Source of the DNA: VMDJ01 sp038146785
Lineage (GTDB): Bacteria; Pseudomonadota; Gammaproteobacteria; Chromatiales; Chromatiaceae
Length of the DNA: 9,018 bases
Direction: 5' to 3'
Assembly (NCBI GenBank): GCA_038146785.1
Contig: JAYQSI010000004.1
Location: 1-9,018 of the forward strand
How positions within the stretch are numbered: position 1 is the first letter of the stretch; each line of letters opens with the position of its first letter. The notes beneath the pieces were generated by a model. That model searched no databases, had not been told where the DNA came from, and was given only the letters and a program-made list of their open reading frames with translations. Below are positions 1-7,235 of this stretch, piece after piece. The translations under genes were made by a program, and so were the position numbers.

Positions 1-200
1 AATTAAACCGATGGTGGCGAGTGGGTATTTTCGGCTACTACTCATAGCGAAGTCTCAACGGGCCTGTTGCCCCAGAAAAAACCGCCAATAATACATCAAA
101 ATCCGCCACTTAGCACGTATCGATTTAAATTCGCGCTAGCTAGGATTCGGGGTGTATCATAGGCTTAGTTAGATTTTGATAAATTTTGGACCCTTATAAA
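1..200. other. Left-edge stretch without a supportable gene
   Basis: No recognisable gene. On the plus strand, frame 1 stays open for about 52 codons from position 7 to a TAG near 163 with no start codon, and has a proline-rich stretch near its middle. It could be the tail of a gene entering from the left whose frame is broken by an indel at the TAA at 4-6, but I recognise no family. The minus strand has only short open stretches. A GGGC-ctgtt-GCCC hairpin near 60-73 lacks a following T tract on either strand, so I do not call it a terminator. I see no convincing promoter for the gene starting at 201. Confidence 0.3.
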
Positions 201-520
201 ATGAAGCCTAAACCGTATATTGGTATCAATAATGACCCTAATGGCGCCATGAACCCTACGGGTAACGTGATTCGAGATGCGTGGGTATTTGGATTGATCC
301 CAGAGGCGAAACCTGTGAAGGATGGTCTATGGGGCAGATGGATAATCTTTATGATCGCGTTGTGCAGGCCTGGCAGCCATATGCGAACCTGCCATCTAAC
401 TTGCCGGATGACTTAAAAAAGCGCCATGCCGAAATCTATATTGCGGCGATGCAGCAGGCCCGTGAAAAAGGATGGGATCCAGATAAAGATGTTGCTGACG
501 AAATAGCGGATGAAGAATAG
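201..520 (+). CDS. Small conserved protein of unknown function (frameshifted)
   Basis: About 106 residues once one frameshift is repaired; function unknown. The first frame gives MKPKPYIGINNDPNG and then NVIRDAWVFGLIPE up to about position 305. The reading then continues in the next frame as ETCEGWSMGQMDNLYDRV and runs to the TAG at 518-520. One missing base around 306-309 (GAG GC? GAA ACC) restores a smooth protein. The start ATG at 201 is preferred over a TTG at 186 because the protein begins naturally at MKPKP; the ribosome binding site is poor. The C-terminal half is charged and probably helical (AQ/EK-rich, then an acidic tail rich in D and E). There is no signal peptide or membrane segment, so it is likely cytoplasmic. 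I have an impression of similar uncharacterised proteins in Gammaproteobacteria but cannot name a family. The next gene starts 19 bases downstream. Confidence 0.7.
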
Positions 521-539
521 CCATCGATAAGGAATAACC

Positions 540-1291
540 ATGGAAATGGATTTAAAAATATCACGAATATTTCCAGAAGCTGATTGCGATTCTTGCAGTT
601 TTGTTTGTTATTTTATTGTATCAATGGACATCAGATGATGAGACGCCTGCTGAAGAAGTCGGTGTGCTTGGAAAAACCAATGAATTTATTGAGAAGGTGG
701 CTGCAGCTGCGCGTGAGCGTAATGCAGAAATCCTTGAGACTCGTAAATGGTTAGCAGACCAGATGCGCAACGATGCGCCAAATGATGCAGATAAACAGCG
801 CATTTTGGCATTAGCCGAAAAATATAAGCTTAAGCCAGACGATCATGGGCTGCCTGTGATGGTGTGGCATTTATTACAGCGGGTTGATGTAGTACCTGTT
901 TCACTCGTGGTGGCGCAGGCGGCAAATGAGTCTGCTTGGGGTAAATCACGTTTCGCACGTGAAGGTAATAATCTGTTTGGTATTTGGTGTTACACCGAAG
1001 GCTGCGGCATTGTGCCTAAGCTACGTAAAGACGAAGCAAAGCATGAAGTCAGACGTTACGACTCGTTTAAAGACTCTGTTGTTGACTATATGAAAAACAT
1101 CAATCGCCACCGCGCCTATCAAAAGCTACGTGAAATTCGAGCAGCGGAACGTGCAGCGGGTCGTGAGCTTAGTGGATATCGGTTAGCAGCGGGTTTAGGC
1201 TAAGTACTCAGAAATTGGAGATGAGTACATCAAGCGGATACGCGCAATCATTGATGGTCGTAAGCTTACCTTGCTCGACACGGTTGATTAG
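540..1291 (+). CDS. Bax-like glucosaminidase-domain protein, copy 1 (frameshifted)
   Basis: Probable membrane-anchored peptidoglycan-active protein of the glucosaminidase family, resembling the C-terminal domain of E. coli Bax. The start is ATG 540, preceded by AAGGAAT at 529-535. An extra C at 573-574 (TTTCCAG) breaks the N terminus; without it the protein reads MEMDLKISRIFQKL and then a hydrophobic anchor IAILAVLFVILLYQW. The domain core is QAANESAWGKSRFAREGNN followed by LFGIWCY, with the conserved Glu of NESAWG as presumed catalytic residue, then KHEVRRYDSFKDSVVDYM. A stray T at about 1201 makes an early TAA; in the next frame the protein continues KYSEIGDEYIKRIRAIIDG to TAG 1289-1291. 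Full length is about 250 residues. A paralogue lies directly downstream. Family assignment is firm; activity in this organism is inferred. Confidence 0.85.
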
Positions 1292-1312
1292 TCATTTGCG
1301 TAAGATTGCGAC

Positions 1313-2002
1313 ATGCAGTTTTTGATACTCGCCTTATGGTCGGGACTTGCATCGTCCCAATCCTCCCAAGAGATTTTTATCCATACTGTTGCCAAAGCTG
1401 CACAAAGTGGTAATGCAGAGAGTTTCAAGACGCGCATTTGGTTGGCGCAACGTTATGTTTATTTTCAATTGAGCCTCGAAAGATCAAGCAATTGTTTTGG
1501 ATCTTGCCGATGAGTTCTGGGTTGATGTTGACGATAAATCCTTTAAGCAGATTGTTGGCGAGCTGCTGATCAAAATTGATGAAGTACCACCTTCATTGGT
1601 TGTTGCTCAAGCGATCAATGAATCAGGGTGGGGGCGCTCGCGTTTTGCCCAAGAGGCAAATAATTTATTTGGCATGTGGTGCTATACGCCGGGTTGTGGC
1701 TTGGTGCCTGAACGTCGCCGAGCGAACGATAAACATGAAGTTAAACGTTATGCGTCTATTCAGGATTCAGTGAATGAGTATTTACGCAACATTAATCGCA
1801 ACAAAGCCTATCGTGAGCTGCGCGCTTTAAGGGCTGGGCAACGTCAGCGCTTACAGCCTTTGTCGGTGAGTATTTGGCGCAGGGTTTACGTCGCTATTCA
1901 TCGCTTGGTGCTGAATATGTCAATCGCATTCGGAGTATCATCCGTTCACGTCAACTCGATCGTTTAGATCAGCAATATAAAGTTCCCGGGTATCGTCGAT
2001 GA
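1313..2002 (+). CDS. Bax-like glucosaminidase-domain protein, copy 2 (frameshifted)
   Basis: Paralogue of the preceding gene, about 230 residues. The core reads QAINESGWGRSRFAQEANN then LFGMWCYTPGCGLVPERRR, matching copy 1 position by position, including the catalytic Glu in NESGWG and the KHEVKRYASIQDSVNEYLRN segment. The N terminus is a hydrophobic, signal-peptide-like stretch (FLILALWSGLASS) instead of copy 1's anchor, so it may be exported. The start is uncertain: ATG 1313 is used here, but TTG 1296 with one base inserted in the T5 run gives MRKIATCSFLILALW, a better signal peptide with a basic N region. Frameshifts lie around 1455-1480, where the reading resumes as SKDQAIVLDLADEF, and around 1840-1850, where it resumes as ALTAFVGEYLAQGLRRYSS. 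It ends at TGA 2000-2002, overlapping the next ATG by ATGA, which suggests translational coupling. Confidence 0.8.
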
Positions 2003-3071
2003 AGATCACTATTTTGCTCTTGTCTCTGTTGTTCTTGGTGACAGGATGCTCAAATAAAAACCCGCATTATGATCCCAGTAAGTCACACCACCGTGAAGAT
2101 GGTTTTGCTAATCGATATAGCGGTCGTGCAAAGAAAGAAGGCTTTGGAAGTGGCAATGGGAGCGCCGCGTGGCAGATTTACCTAAGCCGCCGACATCGCC
2201 TATTCAGCCAATAGAACCTGATCTGAGTTTTATTCAAAACAACCGTACACAAACAGCTGCTACATGGGTGGGGCATGCAACGGTACTTTTGCAGACTGCT
2301 GGGCTTAATATCCTGACCGATCCGCAATGGAATGATCGAGCATCTCCGGTGAGTTTTGCGGGACCCACGCGTCACCAAATGCCGGGTGTGCCTTTTGATC
2401 AATTACCACCCATTGATGTTGTGCTGATCTCACATAATCATTACGACCATCTCGACCTTCAAACTGTGCGCGATTTGATGGCTAAGCATCCAGGGAGTTC
2501 GCTTCTATGTGCCATTAGGTGTTGATGCGTGGTTTGAGCGCAATGTAGAGGGCACTCAGCTTAAGGGTGAGTCAGCAAATGTGATTGCGATGGACTGGGA
2601 TGATAAGACGATTATCCAAGGTGCTAAAGGTGAGGTGGAGCTGCAGTTTCATGCAGTTCAACACTGAGTGCCGTACCCCATGGGATCGTTATGAAACCCT
2701 GTGGGGTGGATGGGCCGTTCTTCATCCAGAGTTTCGATTTTGGTTTTCAGGTGACTTGGGTTATTCCAAAGATACTCAGGATGTTGGTAAGCGATTAGGA
2801 TCAGTTGATCTTGCAGCGATAGCGATTGGCGCCTATGAGCCACGTTGGTTCATGCAGACGATGCATATCAATCCGGCAGAAGCGGTGAAAGCGTGATGCA
2901 AGAGGCTGGTGCTAAACACGCTTTGCGATTCACTGGGGAACCTTCGAGCGACTTACCGATGAATCTTTAGATGAGCCGCCACGTGCGCTCAAAGGGTCTT
3001 AGATTCGAATGCCTGAGCCGCGTCCAGATTTTCGTGTGCTAGCTCACGGTCAGACGTGGAAATTTGATTAG
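1999..3071 (+). CDS. Lipoprotein MBL-fold metallo-hydrolase, NAPE-PLD/UlaG-like (frameshifted)
   Basis: Predicted lipid-anchored metallo-beta-lactamase-fold hydrolase related to N-acyl-phosphatidylethanolamine phospholipase D-like proteins; the substrate is unknown. The signal peptide is MKITILLLSLLFLVTGC with lipobox VTGC, and Ser at +2 suggests outer-membrane sorting. The metal-binding HxHxDH motif is SHNHYDHLD at about 2429-2455. Other family motifs are TWVGHATVLLQ, ILTDPQW, ASPVSFAGPTR, ETLWGGWAV, FWFSGDLGYSKD, IAIGAYEPRWFM and IHWGTFERLTDE. Frameshifts occur near 2143-2145 (repair gives GFWKWQWERRVADLPKPP), 2497, 2667 and 2675 (restoring AVQHWSARTPWDR), 2890 and 2932. An in-frame TAG at 3000-3002 precedes a family-like tail (MPEPRPDFRVLAHGQTWKFD) ending at TAG 3069-3071; this may be a pair of compensating indels. 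The start overlaps the upstream stop by ATGA. The fold is certain; the reaction is not. Confidence 0.85.
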
Positions 3072-3395
3072 CGGCTAAATTTAACCGCTCGCGTGACTTG
3101 AATATCAGAAACAAAAATAACCCCAGAGTGTTTACTAAAGAAGGGACCAAAGCCTTCGAGCAGAGGGGTTGCGAGATCTTCAGGTACCGCAGCAATGATC
3201 ATAATTAGCACATTATCTTCATTAAACATGAGGTGTCCGGCATGAAAACCTTGGCTACCTTTGCCTGATAAGTTGTTCACGATGGTGTAACCCCTTTACA
3301 CCGGCTTTATCTAAGAGGTCTGTAGCAAACTCCATGTGCTCACCTTCTAAGATGATCTCAAGCTTTTTCAGAGGCGTTAATTGAATGGAAGTCAT
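3068..3395 (-). CDS. PII-like small signalling protein of the DAB operon (frameshifted)
   Basis: About 108 residues, a PII-superfamily (GlnB-like fold) protein; its position after dabA suggests a sensor that tunes inorganic-carbon uptake, perhaps binding bicarbonate or adenine nucleotides. It starts at ATG 3395 behind GGAG and reads MTSIQLTPLKKLEIILEGEH, then EFATDLLDKAGVKGYTIVN, the usual beta-alpha-beta opening. It continues LSGKGSQGFHAGHLMFNEDN and, at the C terminus, HSGVIFVSDIQVTRAVKFSR before TAA 3070-3068. One extra G in the G4 run (plus-strand C4 at 3291-3294) splits the gene. The classical T-loop Tyr region of GlnB (RQKGHTELYRG) is absent, so this is not a canonical nitrogen PII; the carboxysome-associated CPII type is closer in my judgement. 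The stop overlaps that of the convergent hydrolase gene. Confidence 0.8.
3070..3089. repeat. 20-bp imperfect palindrome at the convergent gene junction
   Basis: AGCGGCTAAATTTAACCGCT is self-complementary over 20 bp apart from one mismatched pair. It begins on the overlapping stop codons of the hydrolase gene (plus) and the PII-like gene (minus) and lies in the last codons of the latter. It could form a hairpin that helps end transcription from both sides, since there is no intergenic space for a separate terminator. Against a standard intrinsic terminator: no T tract follows the stem on either strand and the centre is AT-rich. Confidence 0.35.
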
Positions 3396-6300
3396 GATGC
3401 TCTCCGTTCCTCATTCGTCGGTATTGTTTTTCAATCCACTCACCACGTGAGTAGAGCCAAATCTGTTGTGTTTCGGGGTCAATCACCATCATGCGTATCC
3501 ACGCATTCGTTACGAGTTTTTTGATCGCAACAACGCCCTCAATAGCTTGTTTTGCCATTTCAAAAGGCGCTTCAATCACAGTGATTAAACGCAAAGGTTC
3601 ATGGAAGGGCTTGCCATCTTTCAATACAGTTTGTGAAGGAAGTCCAGTGCGTAAGTCACTTAGATTGCCTGTCATAACGCCTAAGCGACAAGCGACATTG
3701 TGGTTCACCTTGCTGCCACTACCAAATCGGTCGTTATCAACCACAGAGAAGTAGTGCTCCATGTTGATCCATTGGCCAACCACTAGTGGGCCAGTCAGGA
3801 TGGTGTCGAGCAATCGACGCTTTGGATCCACGCGATAATCGTAAGAATGTAAAAAAAGCGCGCGCCCTGGAGTGAGGCATGTTGAGTTAGTTCGCGACGC
3901 CCGATCACAAAAATACACATTCTTTGATAAGCCCCATTCAGGACGGACTTGTGACCAATCCATTGAATTGCGATGAGCAATTTTTGCAGCGCGCGTAGGA
4001 TCGGTCAGAGAAGTCGGATCTAGTTCAAGTGTTGGCATGCGCTCAGCAGCACATAAGCGTGTAGCTGAGGTGAGGCCGCTCTGTAAGCGATCAAGGTAGA
4101 CCAAGTGAGAGGGTGGTACTAAATCAATATTATGTAGCGTGATCTCATCGGTAGTGGTGTTGTGCATGGCAGGCATAAACCAAGTGTCATCAGGTATGTC
4201 GATGCCATTACGGCTTAATGCGCGACGAACATGTGGTTTGTTAGCCATTTGCGCTAACACTTTTGCGCTGATCAAACCATGGTTACCACCGCATGCACCA
4301 CAATCAAGGGCTGACTCATAGGGGTTGTTATCAGACACACTGCCATGACCGCAAACCAACACAAAACGTGAGAACTGTTTGGTCATGCCAATCGCATGCA
4401 GTGCGGTACTGACGTAATTCACTTGTTCGTCAATCGTAAAACCTATACGTCCCAAAAGTTCCAGCTGTTGGTGGGCATCGGAAGTGCTTATTTTGTATAT
4501 CTGATTTAGGCGCTCAATAAATTGACTGGCAGTGTTTTCGTCGAGATGTAGTTCACGGTGTGCATCTTCACTTAAAGGCTGCGTCCTAAAGAGGCTTCAC
4601 GTAGTTCGCGAACAACAGCGTCAGTGATGCGTTCGCGAGGAATATTGAGTTCATGCTCTACCGCATTCATGATCACCACGCGTTGAACAGCGCGAACAAT
4701 TGAGTCCGCCTGATCACGCGAAAGTTTATCCACGAGTAGTCGGCCAGCGCGTTTCTCTGGTTCAATAAATTTGCGTAGCTTGTGATAAGCGCGTGGTGCA
4801 ATGGTTTTACCGATCATGTCAAAACCAAACAGCAAGCCAATCGCCTCAACGGTGACAAATGGCGTCAAAGTAGATTCTTTCAAATCATGCATGACGTGCT
4901 TTAGCACCTCAATCGCCGGCTCATCCAGTTCGGTGATGGCTGTAATCTCAGGCACCAGATTTTTAGGGGTGAGGATCACCGGGCAGAGATGCATCTCGCT
5001 ACCTTTGCCGAGTTCCATATAGCTCACAGGTACGCCGAAGAAACCTGCGATACCAAAGGTTTGATAATCACCCACATTCTCAAGGTGGCGACGAATACGT
5101 TCCGATCGCGTATCGATACAAAACATCGCTTGAGCAAAAGGACGTTTTTTATCGGGTGAAGAGGGTTGTAGATTGATCCCCGCGAGGAAATCCTCTACCG
5201 CGTGCATTTCCAGTGAGCGCAACCAGATCATCCCTTCATGCGCTTCGAAGGCTTTGAGTAATTGCAAAAGCTCAGTTAACTCATCAGGTGTTAATGCTAA
5301 TAAAGCGTCTTCTTGACCTGATAAAGCAAACAATTCCTTCAATTGATTTGCTTGTGAGTCGGCTTCACTTTGGAGTTTTTGTTGTACGTAGTCACTAAAG
5401 GCCTTTTCAATCAGGTGTGTTTTGCCGCGCATGAGCGCCATATCAACAGAGTGAGCAAGCTCGGGTGCTACACGCTTGCGATTAAGCTCGTAGCGCAGAT
5501 ACATCTCCTGTGTCCGTTGTTGAATGGCATCACGTATCAGACGGGTCGTCGTCGCAAAACCTTTGCGGCTAACTTCGCGCATCATGGCTAGACCAAGTGT
5601 CATGCGGATCGCAACAAAGTCCACCATGTCGGCAGGAAAGGCCTGCTGCCAGTGATAGGTCTTAGCGCTGAAGCGCCAACGAATAAAGCCTGCCCAGCCA
5701 TGCAACCGTGTCATCTCCTTGGTGAGGTAGTTGATCCAAAGATCCTGAGGAATGCCCAGTTCATCTAACACATAGGCAATCACGCCTTCGGGTGATGAGT
5801 CTTGATCCAGTATGTCGGCTACATGAAGGCCGCGCATGAAGAAAGGAAGGTTGCGTTTTGCTTGATCTCGCCATGCATTAAAGAGTCCCTTTCTCGATTA
5901 GCAGATCCCAAACGGATTGGCCTTCATCAAAGAAATCAAGCAAACTTTCGTGACTAGCTCATCAAGGTCAACACCGATATGAGTGCCATATAAACTATCC
6001 ACCGCCTCATAAAGAGGGTGGTCCCCGAGTAATTCATCTTCGAGTTCATCGCGAACGGTGTTGATAATGGTCTCGTGATCAACTTTGCTGACATCCCCGT
6101 GTAGGGCGGCATATACGTTGGCGGGTGTGGCGATGCTGCAAGGTTTGATCAGTTTTTCGGCTCTTTCACTCATTAATGTGTTGATCAGATGGGTGAGATC
6201 GAGATCGGCAATAGCAGGCTTATCAGCTAAGAACTTACTGATACCGATATTGAGGGTTTCGCGTTCGACTTTGCCTTGTTTTAAATACTCTTGGTATACA

Positions 6301-6494
6301 GGTCGCTGCAGGAAAGTTCTTCCATGGAATAGTTCAGCGCCAAGTTTGAGTGCTTCTTCAAAAGGTAAATGCTCTAAACCATGTAGTGGGTTGTGATGAA
6401 TAAAGGTGCGCATCGGCCAGAAGTAGGGGATGGGCTCAGCAGCAACATGAATACTGCTTCGAATGCTTAAACGTCGACCTAATGGAATACTCAT
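3358..6494 (-). CDS. dabA: DabA, DUF2309 inorganic-carbon accumulation subunit (frameshifted)
   Basis: Peripheral, beta-carbonic-anhydrase-like zinc protein that with DabB takes up CO2 and releases bicarbonate in the cytoplasm. The N terminus has FIHHNPLHGLEHLPFEEAL, a DUF2309 signature. Zinc and active-site residues known for Halothiobacillus DabA (Cys, Asp, His, Cys) are all present: FCIDTR (Cys codon 5118-5120, Asp codon 5112-5114), CGHGS (His codon 4345-4347) and ALDCGACGG (Cys codon 4300-4302). The His-to-Cys spacing is 15 residues, as in that protein. Further motifs are PLVVGQWINMEHYFS, FGSGSKVNHN and LGVMTGNLSDLRTGLPSQT. Full length is about 1040 residues, the long form. Frameshifts lie near 5950, 5887-5889, 4578, and a compensating pair at 3909-3913 and 3861-3868. 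The start ATG overlaps the upstream stop by ATGA. The true stop may be TGA at 3411, if the A5 run at 3427-3431 has one base too many. Confidence 0.93.
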
Positions 6495-7233
6495 GACAGG
6501 TTACCGGTATAGATTAATCCGAGGATGGCGAGAGCGCCGAGAAGCAATGGACATAAGCCCATGTCATGCCAACAGATAAGTCGCGAGGGTAAGGCAAGTT
6601 GGCAGGCCCAACGATAAGACCTTGTAGTAAGCGAGCGGCACACCAGCTCCAGGTGCCCCAGATCATCACGAGCCAAATGGATGGTAAGGGTTGTGACAAA
6701 CACCAGTGTGTGTAACATGGCAAGGTTGGGAAGATTGGTGTTGCAATAGCAGCAAAATACACTCATCACTAACACGCCTGTTAAGCGTGGGTTGGCAATC
6801 GCTAAGCCGCCGTAGAGCCCGGTATAAGCCGCGCCATAGCGTTTAGCAATCTCACCTGAGATTAGCGCCATGATGGCTAAAGGTAAGCTAAAGCCAAAGG
6901 CGAATATTTGTAACTGATGCTCAGATAGCTGATCGAATGCGGGAATCCATAAAGCGCCCAAGATGTGGCCAGATAACCAATCCAAATGTTCACCTCGCGC
7001 ATAGCCAGCATCCGGAAGGCATAAAGCCCTGAGGACAAGAGTCCCCAATACTGCAGCCATTCAGGAATCGTTGCTTGGTGCTGGATGATCAGAGCAATGC
7101 CAATTTGAGGCCAAACCAACAGTAGGATGGCTTTAAGCCAAGGTGCTTTAGTTACATTTAAAAGCGCATTAAAGCCAATACTCAGCGGGAAGAGCGGGAA
7201 GAAGAGTCCAATCAGTAACCAATGCCATTCCAT
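6491..7233 (-). CDS. Half-size NuoM/NuoL-like membrane protein between dabB and dabA (frameshifted)
   Basis: About 245 residues, largely hydrophobic, with perhaps six to seven membrane segments. It starts at ATG 7233 as MEWHWLLIGLFFPLFPLSIG, two bases after the dabB stop, and ends at TGA 6493-6491 overlapping the dabA ATG. The second half reads GLYGGLAIANPRLTGVLVMS, then (frame changed) FAAIATPIFP, later AARLLQGLIVGP, and finally LLLGALAILGLIYTGNLS. That pattern of GGL..x.P.L, then a ...P.F turn, then R.LQ...GP, resembles the C-terminal half of proton-translocating NuoM/ND4-type subunits. I infer a truncated antiporter-type subunit that may sit beside DabB in the complex. From memory, a similarly placed gene occurs in the Halothiobacillus DAB1 cluster. 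Frameshifts lie near 6940, 6755, 6680 and 6550. It lacks the His-rich helix of full-length homologues, so whether it conducts ions is unknown. Confidence 0.75.
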
Positions 7234-7235
7234 GC

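Noticed and set aside
57..75. GGGC/GCCC hairpin as a terminator
   Set aside because: No T tract follows the short stem in either orientation; the A run lies on the wrong side for minus-strand transcription.
3491..3754. Plus-strand open frame of 87 codons
   Set aside because: It lies antisense to a highly conserved dabA segment and has no recognisable protein features.
6085..6396. Plus-strand open frame of 103 codons
   Set aside because: Antisense shadow of the dabA N-terminal region, which carries the DUF2309 signature.
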